Under the pieces are notes generated by a model that ran no database searches, was not told where the DNA came from, and saw only the letters and a list, made by a program, of their open reading frames with translations. Below, one piece after another: positions 55,033 through 63,695 of a DNA stretch of 64,000 bases. This stretch comes from Chryseobacterium sediminis (GTDB taxonomy: Bacteria > Bacteroidota > Bacteroidia > Flavobacteriales > Weeksellaceae): the NCBI RefSeq assembly GCF_008386505.1, contig NZ_VUNZ01000001.1, forward strand, positions 372,001 through 436,000, in the 5' to 3' direction. Within the stretch, counting starts at the first letter, position 1; every line of letters starts with the position of its first letter. Made by a program: the position numbers and the translations under genes.

Positions 55033-56736
55033 ATGAAAAAGTTTTATTACTTTCTCATCTTATTTCCTGTTTTTTCACAATTTTTATTTTCACAAAAGAA
55101 AGAGGAAAAAACTTTCAGTGAAATTAGAAAGCCTTATGAAAAAATGGCAATAGATGAAATTCATGCAATGCCCTATGTAAAACTGTACATTGAGAAAGCA
55201 AAAAACGAAAATAATTTTTCAAAGCTGATTCAAGGGTATAGAGATGCGAGACAGTTTGATTATAAAAACAAGATGAAGTATGCTGACAGTGCGCTTACTG
55301 TCAGTTTACAGCATGGAAGCCAAGATGACATCAGTAAAGAATATTTAAGCAAGGGAATCATCTATTATTTTTATCAAAAAAAATTTAAGCTGGCTTTAAA
55401 TGAATACATTAAAGCCTATACGCATTCAAAAGGCTCAAAAGATGAGTACCATAGGTATAAAGTCCTTTATCATTTAGGAATTGTAAAAAGTCATTTGGGC
55501 TATTATGATGACGCTATGAAGCATTTTCTTGAATGTACTTCATTTTACAGGTCAAAGCTGAATGAAAACCATCATGAAAATGAACAGTTTAACTATGAGA
55601 AGGCGTATCTCAACTGTTTACATCAATTGACTGTCCTCAACAGATATCTGCATCATTTTGCCAAGAGTGATAGTTTAAGCAATTTAGGTTATCGGCTAAC
55701 TGCCAATAATAATGATTTTGTACTTGAAAAAAGCTATTTCCTAAAATGCATCGGAATTTCCAAATTTCATCATAAAGATTATGTTGGTGCTCAAGATCAC
55801 TTGCAAAGATCTTTACCCAATATTCTAAAGAGAAATGATTTTGCCTGGGCTTCTGTAGTATATTATTATCTGGGTAAAACGTATGAAGCACAGGATAATA
55901 TAAATAGGGCTGTAGGATGTTATAACAAAATAGACTCTATTTTCAATAAACATGATTTTATACTTCCAGAGGTTTATAAGAGTTATCACTATCTTATCGA
56001 TCATTATAAAGATAGAGACCTCGAAAAGCAACTGTACTATACCAATGAGCTTTTAAAAGCTGACAGTTTAATCAGTAAAGATTTTCCCTATTTATCTTTG
56101 AAACTTCATAAAGATTTTGACCGACGTACACTGATGGATGCAAAAGAAGAAATCGAGAGATCCAGTACTAAAAAAATAGTATTGGCTCAGATACTTATTG
56201 CTTCAGGAAGTGTAGTTCTTGGTTTTTTTGTTGTCCGGTATCGAAGAGATCAAAAGATAAAAAAACAATATCAGCTTCTTCAAAAGAGAATTGCTGAAGG
56301 AAGATATAATAGGAATGATATTTTAAGTGAAGAAATGATAGAACTGCCTGTAAGAAAGACTTCTCTTACCCCGGAAATGGCTTTAGAAATAAAAGAAAAG
56401 CTTGAGAAGTTTGAGCAGGAGCAACATTTCAAAAAGAAAGGGATTACGCAGAAAAGTATTGCTTTAAAGCTGGGAACCAATTCCCATTATCTTTCGGTTT
56501 ATATTAATGAACAAAAAGGGATTAATTTTAATAAATACATGGCTGAACTGAGAATTAATTATATCACGAACCTACTTAATACCAACAGTAAATATTTAAA
56601 TTATACTATCGAGGCTCTGGCTGATGAATGTGGTATAGCGGCACGCCAGAACTTTTCAAATCTGTTCTTTGATATCAATGGGATCAGACCTACTGATTAT
56701 ATAAAGAATCGGAAAAAGGAGCTGGGTATTAGTTGA
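55033..56736 (+). CDS. TPR-membrane-AraC-type transcriptional regulator
   Basis: A 567-residue one-component regulator typical of Bacteroidota. It has a signal peptide (residues 1-20), periplasmic TPR-like helices (about 40-370, IIYYFYQKKFKLALNEYIKA) and one membrane helix (about 386-406, IVLAQILIASGSVVLGFFVV). The cytoplasmic AraC-type HTH pair is at about 450-560 (GITQKSIALKLGTNSHYLSV ... IEALADECGIAARQNFSNLF). It senses something outside the inner membrane and controls genes directly. The divergent small-protein operon and the SusC operon are the likely targets. Confidence 0.85.
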   Translation: MKKFYYFLILFPVFSQFLFSQKKEEKTFSEIRKPYEKMAIDEIHAMPYVKLYIEKAKNENNFSKLIQGYRDARQFDYKNKMKYADSALTVSLQHGSQDDISKEYLSKGIIYYFYQKKFKLALNEYIKAYTHSKGSKDEYHRYKVLYHLGIVKSHLGYYDDAMKHFLECTSFYRSKLNENHHENEQFNYEKAYLNCLHQLTVLNRYLHHFAKSDSLSNLGYRLTANNNDFVLEKSYFLKCIGISKFHHKDYVGAQDHLQRSLPNILKRNDFAWASVVYYYLGKTYEAQDNINRAVGCYNKIDSIFNKHDFILPEVYKSYHYLIDHYKDRDLEKQLYYTNELLKADSLISKDFPYLSLKLHKDFDRRTLMDAKEEIERSSTKKIVLAQILIASGSVVLGFFVVRYRRDQKIKKQYQLLQKRIAEGRYNRNDILSEEMIELPVRKTSLTPEMALEIKEKLEKFEQEQHFKKKGITQKSIALKLGTNSHYLSVYINEQKGINFNKYMAELRINYITNLLNTNSKYLNYTIEALADECGIAARQNFSNLFFDINGIRPTDYIKNRKKELGIS

Positions 56737-56782
56737 TTAAGTCGTGCTTTAGGTAATTTTTGTAAATTCCTTAAAAAAGGAC

Positions 56783-57628
56783 ATGGTAACAAAAACTATT
56801 TTTAAAAGAACTTCGAAGTTATTGGAGGATCTGGACCTAAAGATTAACGAAGTCAATGCTGACGGAAATGATCTGATCAAAATTTCAGAAAAGGCATTAC
56901 TTATTATTGATGAGTCGATAAGGAAATTAAAACTTTTGGTTTCCAACCATCATTTTGATCATATTGCTGAAGAAGTATTCTTTTTTAAAAAACTGAAACC
57001 GCAGTTTATTGCAAAATTTATTTATTATTCTGCAGTACTGGATATTGAATCTCATAAACCGGCTGCCGGAAATAAGACTTTAAAAAAATATTATGAAGCA
57101 GAACAGGAAAAATTGAAAGACTTTTATTTGGAGCATTCTGAATTTTACAGTTACTATAAACGGGAAGCAACCTATCTTGATCATAAAATATTTGTTCGCA
57201 ATTCCTACGACCTAAAAATGAAGCTATCATCCGGATTTTATAATTATGATCCGAGTTTTACAACTTCCCACGATCATATGATCGCCAGATTTATTTCTAA
57301 TGAGCAATTCGATCAGTATTTAAAAAAGCAAATTGAAAATTCGAATGATAACTTTACGGCAAAAGTATTTTCTCCTTTGAGCTGGTCGGGGTCAAAGGTT
57401 GGTCTTATAGAACTTATTTATGCGCTTTACCAGATGCGTTGCTTTAACGGTGGTAATATAGAGTTAAGCGAAGTGATAAAATTTACAGAAAAGTCATTGG
57501 ATTGCGATTTAGGTAACTTTCATAAAACCATCTTTGAAATCCGTAACCGAAAACAGGGACCAACCAAATTCCTTCAATTGGTGAGTGACAATTTGAATCA
57601 ATATTTTATGAACAGCGATGCTGAGTAA
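56783..57628 (+). CDS. rteC: RteC-family ICE regulator
   Basis: A 281-residue protein of the RteC type. In CTnDOT-like elements RteC activates excision genes in response to RteA/RteB. Recognisable parts are the N-terminal helices, KYYEAEQEKLKDFYLEHSEF, YLDHKIFVRNSYD and the C-terminal winged-helix-like end (WSGSKVGLIELIYALYQMRC). It marks the start of the conserved ICE module on the right and is followed by a strong terminator. No RteA/B pair is in the window. Confidence 0.85.
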   Translation: MVTKTIFKRTSKLLEDLDLKINEVNADGNDLIKISEKALLIIDESIRKLKLLVSNHHFDHIAEEVFFFKKLKPQFIAKFIYYSAVLDIESHKPAAGNKTLKKYYEAEQEKLKDFYLEHSEFYSYYKREATYLDHKIFVRNSYDLKMKLSSGFYNYDPSFTTSHDHMIARFISNEQFDQYLKKQIENSNDNFTAKVFSPLSWSGSKVGLIELIYALYQMRCFNGGNIELSEVIKFTEKSLDCDLGNFHKTIFEIRNRKQGPTKFLQLVSDNLNQYFMNSDAE

Positions 57629-57654
57629 CATACATACATACATACATACATACA
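57628..57654. repeat. ACAT tetranucleotide microsatellite
   Basis: Six uninterrupted ACAT copies plus ACA, starting at the last base of the rteC stop codon. It lies between the stop codon and the terminator and would not change a protein unless the stop were lost. Confidence 0.9.
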
Positions 57655-57658
57655 AATG

Positions 57659-57690
57659 GAAACCTCAAATCGTATGGTATTTGAGGTTTC
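57659..57690. terminator. Bidirectional terminator between rteC and the coupling-protein gene
   Basis: A perfect 12-bp stem (gaaacctcaaat / atttgaggtttc) with an 8-nt loop, flanked by T-rich sequence to the right. It separates two convergent genes. Confidence 0.85.
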
Positions 57691-57695
57691 ATTCT

Positions 57696-59696
57696 TTAAT
57701 CCGATTTCAATAAATGTTGCAAATCAGGATCATTTTTTATTCGAGCCATTTCATCTTTGATGATATTGAGAATATCTGACTTAATTTCTCTGTAATTATC
57801 CTGAATCTGTCTGGTCATAGAATCATTCCCGTCTTGATCAATAAAGGATCGGATCGGTGGTATCTGCTGATAGCTTTTCGTTTCTTGAGAAAGCTTAACA
57901 TTGTCTACAACAATCTCGGAATGAAAAATCTTCTGCTGAATCCTTTCATCAAAGTTATCAGATACAGCACCAACAAAAAATCCCTGGGTCAGGGTAGAAA
58001 TCTTCGAAGCAGGTATCAAACTGTCCAATTGGGTAGAAATAGAGGTGGACGTATCATTCTTATTGATGGATATACTCTGTCTTTTTTGCAGTATTTTTCC
58101 AAAACGGTCAGATAACGTTTTTGCTGTTTCCCCAACCACCTGACCGCTGAAAATATTGCCGACCGTATTCTGAATGACTTTACTTTCCTTATCTCCATAG
58201 TCTCTTGTCAACTGAGAAAAATCCTGGAATCCAAGACATACGGAAACTTTATTACTTCTGGCAGTAGCAATTAAATTATCCAGGCCTCTGAAATAAATAG
58301 TAGGCAACTCATCAATAATCACTGAACTCTTCAACTGTCCTTTTTTATTAATTAACTTAACAATTCTCGAATTGTACAACCCAAGAGCAGCAGAATAAAT
58401 ATTCTGACGATCAGGATTATTTCCAACACAAAGAATTTTAGGCTCATTGGGGTTATTGATATCCAAAGAAAAATCGTCTCCGGTCATTACCCAATACAAT
58501 TGTGGTGAGATCATTCTTGACAAAGGAATCTTTGCGGAAGCGATTTGCCCCTGCAATTGATCCTGGGCGCCCCCTTGCCATGCATCCATAAAAGGAGATA
58601 GGTAGTTCTCTAATTCAGAATAAGAAGTTAATATCGTAAAGACCTCTTCATATTTTTTGTTAAGCAGTTCAATAGCGTGTGGAAAAGTGCAGTATTTACC
58701 GTTCTTATATATCTTAAGAAACCATATGATGGCAGCTAGCAGTATGATAGGGCTCTCAACAAAGAAATCGCCCTGTTTTTGTATCCAGCTTCTGTTCAGG
58801 TTTAACATAATGGTGTAGGCAGCTTCATATGCATCAGATATATCCGTCATAAAATCGGGATTTAAAGGATTACATCGATGACTTTTTCTTGGGTCGTCAA
58901 AGTTGATGATATAGAATTTCGGCTTTACGGTATACGCATCAGAATGATTGAGAAGATGGTTGTAAGCAATAGTAGACAAATCATCGAATTTAAAATCATA
59001 AATATACATGGAAAATCCTTTTTCAATATGTTGTCTGATATAGTTATTTACCACGGCAAAGGATTTTCCTGAACCTGGTGTTCCTAAAACAATGGTCGCA
59101 CGAAATGGATTGACTACATTAATCCATCCCTGATGCCAGTTTCCCTGATAATAGAATTTTGTGGGAAGATTAACTGAGTATTCATTATAGAGTAATTTAG
59201 TTTCCTGCTGAAAACTTTCATTCTCACTGTTAAAAACATCCCTCATTAAGTTATGCTTCAGAAGACGGCTTATCCAAACCCCTGCCTGCATCAGAAGAAT
59301 GTATCCGAATCCAGTAAATAGAATATAAAGTATAGGAGTAAAACTGCTGGCAGATTGTAAGAGAATTGCGTTTAAAAAGAATAGTACAAAACCTATAGAA
59401 AAAACAATACTAATTTTTTTCCAAGTAATCTTTTCATTTTTGACTCCCTTTGTTCCGAGGCAACTCAAAGCCAGTAAAACTATTGCGAATAGCTTAGAAT
59501 AAATAGGTAGAGAAAAAAGGCCTGCTGTCTTATTAAAATTATAAAGTATTTTATTGATGAGTTCCAGTGTCCATTGTTGCTTTGCAAAAAATCCGTAACA
59601 AAACCAATAGAGGTGCATTAGTACTAGAATAATGCTTACCGCTCGCATAAACGCCATGATTTTGGCAAGTCCTCTTAAATCGTCTTCACCCTGCAT
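57696..59696 (-). CDS. mobC: VirD4/TraG-type conjugative coupling protein (MobC)
   Basis: A 666-residue type IV coupling ATPase that brings the relaxase-DNA complex to the mating pore. It has four N-terminal membrane helices (about 17-37, 62-82, 97-115 and 120-143), Walker A VLGTPGSGKS (203-212), a Walker B-like VIIDELPTIYF, and the segment VCLGFQDFSQLTRDYG typical of the family. Bacteroidota elements call this gene mobC or traG. It is transcribed with the mob genes' strand but is separated from them by a small gene on the opposite strand. Confidence 0.92.
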   Translation of the reverse strand: MQGEDDLRGLAKIMAFMRAVSIILVLMHLYWFCYGFFAKQQWTLELINKILYNFNKTAGLFSLPIYSKLFAIVLLALSCLGTKGVKNEKITWKKISIVFSIGFVLFFLNAILLQSASSFTPILYILFTGFGYILLMQAGVWISRLLKHNLMRDVFNSENESFQQETKLLYNEYSVNLPTKFYYQGNWHQGWINVVNPFRATIVLGTPGSGKSFAVVNNYIRQHIEKGFSMYIYDFKFDDLSTIAYNHLLNHSDAYTVKPKFYIINFDDPRKSHRCNPLNPDFMTDISDAYEAAYTIMLNLNRSWIQKQGDFFVESPIILLAAIIWFLKIYKNGKYCTFPHAIELLNKKYEEVFTILTSYSELENYLSPFMDAWQGGAQDQLQGQIASAKIPLSRMISPQLYWVMTGDDFSLDINNPNEPKILCVGNNPDRQNIYSAALGLYNSRIVKLINKKGQLKSSVIIDELPTIYFRGLDNLIATARSNKVSVCLGFQDFSQLTRDYGDKESKVIQNTVGNIFSGQVVGETAKTLSDRFGKILQKRQSISINKNDTSTSISTQLDSLIPASKISTLTQGFFVGAVSDNFDERIQQKIFHSEIVVDNVKLSQETKSYQQIPPIRSFIDQDGNDSMTRQIQDNYREIKSDILNIIKDEMARIKNDPDLQHLLKSD

Positions 59697-59872
59697 TTCA
59701 AATAGTTTAAATTAACAGGTTGAAAATATTAGATGTATGATCTTATCAAAAAAAATGGCAGTATGTGGAGCTTGATAGCATTTATTTTCTTCGATATTTA
59801 TTTTTTACGTTTTCCCGTAAAAGAAATAATATACTAGGTACTAAATTTACAACAATTTAAAACTAAAATAAT

Positions 59873-60151
59873 ATGGCAGAATTTACAGAAGATGATTTAC
59901 TGTATGATGATTACGAGAAGACAACCACTGCAAGTGATGATCCTAAGTACATAGGAAAGAAAGATAGGGATAGGGTAAATAAGAAAGAACTTTATGAAGT
60001 CAAAGATTTTTGTAATGCATTTTTGAAAAAGCATAATTTAGAAAAAAAGGGTAGTTTTCAAAAAGTTGAAGAATTAATTCGCCTGCCTGAAGCCAGCAAA
60101 ATTGTTATGAGAGATGAATTAATAAAGTTCGTTGAAAAACATTGGAAATAG
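59873..60151 (+). CDS. Small hypothetical ICE protein
   Basis: A 92-residue charged protein: an acidic start (EDDLLYDDYEKTTTASDD), a Lys/Arg-rich stretch (KYIGKKDRDRVNKKEL) and a helical C-terminus (ELIRLPEASKIVMRDELIKF). No family is recognised. It is the only plus-strand gene between mobC and mobB, has its own terminator and starts shortly after a hairpin (ttttacg...cgtaaaa, near 59805-59822). It could be a small DNA-binding or regulatory protein of the transfer module. Confidence 0.6.
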   Translation: MAEFTEDDLLYDDYEKTTTASDDPKYIGKKDRDRVNKKELYEVKDFCNAFLKKHNLEKKGSFQKVEELIRLPEASKIVMRDELIKFVEKHWK

Positions 60152-60160
60152 TTGAAAAAT

Positions 60161-60192
60161 ATAGTAAAGCTCTTAGATTGTAGCTTTACTAT
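60161..60192. terminator. Bidirectional terminator
   Basis: A perfect 11-bp stem (atagtaaagct / agctttactat) with a 10-nt loop between the convergent small ICE gene and mobB. Confidence 0.85.
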
Positions 60193-60195
60193 ATT

Positions 60196-61455
60196 CTAAC
60201 GATTGTTTTTTTTCTTTTTTCTCTGTTTCTTTTTCATTTGAAATGCAAAAACTTGTTCCTCCTGATCCGTATTTGTATCTGAAGACAATAAGCTGGAAAA
60301 GAATCCGTCAAAAACTCCGCTTATGCTAGCCGTAAGAAATTGTTCTGTGCATACTTCCTCAGAAAAATTAAAGTGATCATTATGATTATATTTTGTTTCA
60401 CTCTTAATTTCTAACTCATTCCACAGTGTATTGAATGAGTTGGCAGATAGTTCTTTACTCAGCTGTGAGCCATTCCAGACTAATTTTGAGTTATGATCTA
60501 TGAATGTAATTCCATATATTCTTCCCTGATTATTTTTTCTAATAACTGTAGCAACTCCCTGCTCCAATAGTTGAGACTTAAAAGAAGCTTCCGATTTACT
60601 CGTGCTGAGTGCAGTTTCTACTGTTCTTTTAAGAAGATGTTTTGAAGGATCATTTTTTATTTTCACTTTAGATTTCTCAATGAGCACCTGAATATTTTCT
60701 ACTCCTGCATGCTTACCAAAAAGGGATGATTTAAAAGGATTACTTACTTTCTTTCCATTTTCATCCGTAGCAAAATAGACGATTCCCTTTCTCATCTTTC
60801 CATGCAGTTCTCCGCTAACCTCTTCACTGGAAATATTAAATTGAGAGAGCAAAGCGTTATAAGCACCCATACTTTGAAAGCCATAGGTTTTAGGGATATG
60901 CCTTATTACGGATGATAATTGTGTTTTGATACTTCCTTTAGTATAATCTACAGTTTTAAAAATAGAGCTTTGATTTAAATTTCTGTTCTCACCAGCGACT
61001 TTCAGGTTATATTGTTTTTCCAGTTTTCTGCAGGCTTCCATTGATCGCGGGTGATCATAGCGATCTGATATTTTCTTCCCATCGATTTGTACACAAGTGG
61101 TGACGATATGGATGTGAGTTCTGTCGATATCCGTATGTTTAAAAACGACATAGGGTTGGTTGCCATACCCCATTTCCTCCATATATTGTTGAGCCATTTC
61201 TCTATAATCTTTGTCATCAACCTGATCGTTAGGGTCAGGATTAAGGGAAATATGTCTTACCGGTTTTTCAGTTTTGTTATTGGCAATCAAGTAGGGTTCA
61301 AAATACTGATGAAAAAATTTAACCGAATAAGGTCGATCCCACAAATCAGGAATCTTATTAGTGTATAAAACCGTTCCATTTTCGTTGTCCACTTTTTGCT
61401 GATTGTAGGTAAGCGCACCCCAAAGATTTTCACCTTTTCCAATTTTTGCGATCAT
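60196..61455 (-). CDS. mobB: Relaxase / mobilisation nuclease MobB
   Basis: A 419-residue relaxase that nicks oriT and leads the strand into the recipient. The three-histidine metal site is HTDIDRTHIHIV (His107, His114, His116). The N-terminal MIAKIGKGENLWGALTYNQQ and the SMEACRKLEKQYNL segment are typical of Bacteroidota MobB proteins. The C-terminal tail is basic (KMKKKQRKKKKNNR when read with its preceding residues). Its start overlaps the mobA stop by 4 bp. Confidence 0.93.
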   Translation of the reverse strand: MIAKIGKGENLWGALTYNQQKVDNENGTVLYTNKIPDLWDRPYSVKFFHQYFEPYLIANNKTEKPVRHISLNPDPNDQVDDKDYREMAQQYMEEMGYGNQPYVVFKHTDIDRTHIHIVTTCVQIDGKKISDRYDHPRSMEACRKLEKQYNLKVAGENRNLNQSSIFKTVDYTKGSIKTQLSSVIRHIPKTYGFQSMGAYNALLSQFNISSEEVSGELHGKMRKGIVYFATDENGKKVSNPFKSSLFGKHAGVENIQVLIEKSKVKIKNDPSKHLLKRTVETALSTSKSEASFKSQLLEQGVATVIRKNNQGRIYGITFIDHNSKLVWNGSQLSKELSANSFNTLWNELEIKSETKYNHNDHFNFSEEVCTEQFLTASISGVFDGFFSSLLSSDTNTDQEEQVFAFQMKKKQRKKKKNNR

Positions 61456-61886
61456 TTATCAGTAGTTTTTTGAATATGGTTTTGTTCAAATTCTTTCGTA
61501 AGTTCTATCACCTGTTTACAGATTACAGCTAGATTTTTAGTATGATTTTCCAGTTTAAAGAGATAGAGAGAAGCTTTTTTCTCAGTAAAGTTTCGATATA
61601 AAATTTTTACAATCTGATTATAATTGTTTCCAATCGACTGAAACTGATAGAAAAATTTAGTGAGTTGGGTATGATAATCCATCGTTGAAACATCCACTTT
61701 TATAATTTTTAATTCTCTCTGAAGCAAAATTGTTGTAATAAATTTGGCTTTGTTGCTCATACCTGAAGCTTCAAATAATTTTAGAAAACCAACATTTTCT
61801 TCATCTGTCAATCGAAATACATATCTGTTTTTACTTGGGTTCAGCTTAGGCTTACGCCCTCCTTTATTGTTTCTATTTGTTTCCAT
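61452..61886 (-). CDS. mobA: Relaxosome accessory protein MobA
   Basis: A 144-residue DNA-binding protein with a basic start (GGRKPKLNPSKNRYVFRLTD), a ribbon-helix-helix-type middle (NVGFLKLFEASGMSNKAKFI) and helical C-terminal two-thirds. Proteins of this type bind oriT and load MobB. It is upstream of mobB with a 4-bp overlap and directly beside the oriT-like repeat. Confidence 0.88.
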   Translation of the reverse strand: METNRNNKGGRKPKLNPSKNRYVFRLTDEENVGFLKLFEASGMSNKAKFITTILLQRELKIIKVDVSTMDYHTQLTKFFYQFQSIGNNYNQIVKILYRNFTEKKASLYLFKLENHTKNLAVICKQVIELTKEFEQNHIQKTTDK

Positions 61887-62516
61887 ATTCTCTAATTTAA
61901 TTTTAAGAAAATCACGACTTCGGAGTGGTTTTTAAAGCCCCAGCCAGGGCAAGTTGTTTTGAGGTACGAAAAAAGTTATGAGGCACTCAAAACATAACTT
62001 GCCCCTTTCGGGTGAAAGGAAATATCTTGAATTGAATAGATTTATAACATTATACTATTCAGACACTACCATTTCAAAAAACTCCTCAATCCTCTAAAGC
62101 AAAGTAAATCACATTCAATTAGAGAAACGGAATAGTAAACAAAGCCAAAGAAGGAAGTGGGCTGCCAAGAACTACCATTATAAAAGCACTGAAACAGAAA
62201 TATTTTTCATTTGCATCAGATTGAGGTCAGGACTAACTGCAAATCCGATAGAATTCTATAACTCTGGAAATCCTGCCTTCTTGCCTTCTAGACTGTCAGC
62301 TTTCGTGATATCATTTTTGACAGATAGAAGTCAGAAATTCAATCTATCAGGAGTGCAAGATGGATGAGATTGATTAATCAATGCTGGAAGCCAATACAGC
62401 TTTCACGGATCATAGCTAACATTCGTGAGGGCTAAGTATCATGCTTGAGTTTATGATGGTTTGAAGGCCTGCTGTCCATCAGCCTTTCAACTTTGGATTA
62501 ACTAAAATTCAATATA
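61887..62516. other. Non-coding region between mobA and the ParA gene
   Basis: A 630-bp region with no supportable gene. It contains the oriT-like inverted repeat (61947-62003), a small hairpin cctttc-ggg-tgaaagg after it, and a hairpin near 62471-62496 (gtttgaaggc ... gcctttcaac) just upstream of the ParA gene that may act in its leader. It is probably a divergent promoter region for the mob and tra operons. Confidence 0.6.
61947..62003. other. oriT: Candidate origin of transfer (oriT)
   Basis: A long inverted repeat: gggcaagttgttttgag (61947-61963) with its complement at 61986-62003, interrupted only by two extra bases. It lies about 60 bp upstream of mobA. Position and structure fit an oriT hairpin recognised by MobA/MobB. 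The nick site is not identified. Confidence 0.6.
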
Positions 62517-63284
62517 ATGAAAACAAAAAAACAACCCACAATTATTGCTTTTTCCACTCAAAAGGGAGGTGTAGGAAAAAGCACGTTTACAACATTAATG
62601 GCAAGTATCCTTCATTATCGAATGGGATATCAGATTGCTGTCTTTGATTGTGACTTTCCTCAGTACAGTTTACTCCAGATGAGAGAGCGGGATTTAAAAA
62701 TGGTGATGCAGAATGAAATTTTAAAAAAGATGGCTCACAAACAATTTACGAGTATTAATAAAAAAGCTTATCCTATTTTTCAAAGTAAAACTGATCAGGT
62801 TTTACAAGAAATAGATATGTATGTTGATGGCTCGGAAATAACTCCTGACATTGTTTTTTTAGATCTGCCGGGAACTGTGAATACTGTTGGTATTTTAAAA
62901 ACGTTGACGAATGTCCATTATATTTTTTCTCCTATTACTGCAGATCGTCTCGTATTGGAAAGTACGCTAAGTTTCACGAATGTTCTAACCAATGTATTAA
63001 TGAAAGAAACGCAAACAGAAATCCGGGATATCCATCTTTTCTGGAATCAGGTGGATGGAAGAGAGCGGACGTTACTTTACAAAAATTACAGTAAAGTGAT
63101 TTTGGATTTAGGGCTTCCGCTTATGGAAACAACCATTACAGATAGTAAAAGATTTCGAAAAGAAGGGGAGACCATTACAAAGGCTGTTTTCCGATCAACT
63201 TTACTGCCTGCAGATCCTAAGCTGCTAGCACAATGCAGGCTGGATCAATTTATAAAAGAATTTTTAAGAATTGTAAAACTATAA
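62517..63284 (+). CDS. ParA-family ATPase of the transfer operon (TraA-like)
   Basis: A 255-residue ParA/MinD-type ATPase with deviant Walker A KGGVGKSTF (residues 17-25), DCDFPQYS and Walker B-like DIVFLDLPGTVN. It is the first gene of the conserved rightward tra operon in Bacteroidota elements, where it may partition or stabilise the circular form. It is followed by DUF3408 after 4 bp. Confidence 0.9.
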   Translation: MKTKKQPTIIAFSTQKGGVGKSTFTTLMASILHYRMGYQIAVFDCDFPQYSLLQMRERDLKMVMQNEILKKMAHKQFTSINKKAYPIFQSKTDQVLQEIDMYVDGSEITPDIVFLDLPGTVNTVGILKTLTNVHYIFSPITADRLVLESTLSFTNVLTNVLMKETQTEIRDIHLFWNQVDGRERTLLYKNYSKVILDLGLPLMETTITDSKRFRKEGETITKAVFRSTLLPADPKLLAQCRLDQFIKEFLRIVKL

Positions 63285-63288
63285 AAGT

Positions 63289-63684
63289 ATGGATTACGAT
63301 AATAATAACAATCAAGATCACAGTATCGATGAGCAATATCTGATGTCCATTATGGCAGGAAGTCCCAAGAAAGAAGTTCCTGTAAAAAATGCAGACCCCA
63401 AAAAAGAGAAAGCTGCAACAAAAAATAAGTTGAAGATTCAGAAAAGTAATGATGTAAGTTATATGGAGCAGTTTCTTAAGCATCATACAATGACTAAGCG
63501 TGGGGATAAAAGTATTTATATCCGTCCTGAATATCACGAACGCCTCTCACGCATTATTCAAATCATCGCTGATGACCAGATTCCTCTTTATGCTTATCTG
63601 GATAATATTCTGGCTTATCATTTTGAAATGTTTGAAAAGGAGATTACTGATGATTTCAATAACAAATACCGTCCAATCTTTTAA
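63289..63684 (+). CDS. DUF3408 conjugation-module protein (TraB-like)
   Basis: A 131-residue protein with a charged, disordered N-terminal half (SPKKEVPVKNADPKKEKAAT) and a ribbon-helix-helix-like C-terminal half (IYIRPEYHERLSRIIQIIAD ... YAYLDNILAYHF). DUF3408 proteins follow the ParA gene in Bacteroidota ICEs and may be its DNA-binding partner. It is 4 bp after the ParA gene. Confidence 0.88.
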   Translation: MDYDNNNNQDHSIDEQYLMSIMAGSPKKEVPVKNADPKKEKAATKNKLKIQKSNDVSYMEQFLKHHTMTKRGDKSIYIRPEYHERLSRIIQIIADDQIPLYAYLDNILAYHFEMFEKEITDDFNNKYRPIF

Positions 63685-63695
63685 TCTATCATCTT

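Noticed and set aside
57628..57654. Possible CRISPR-like repeat array
   Set aside because: It is a tetranucleotide microsatellite without spacers; no CRISPR array or cas gene was seen anywhere in the window.
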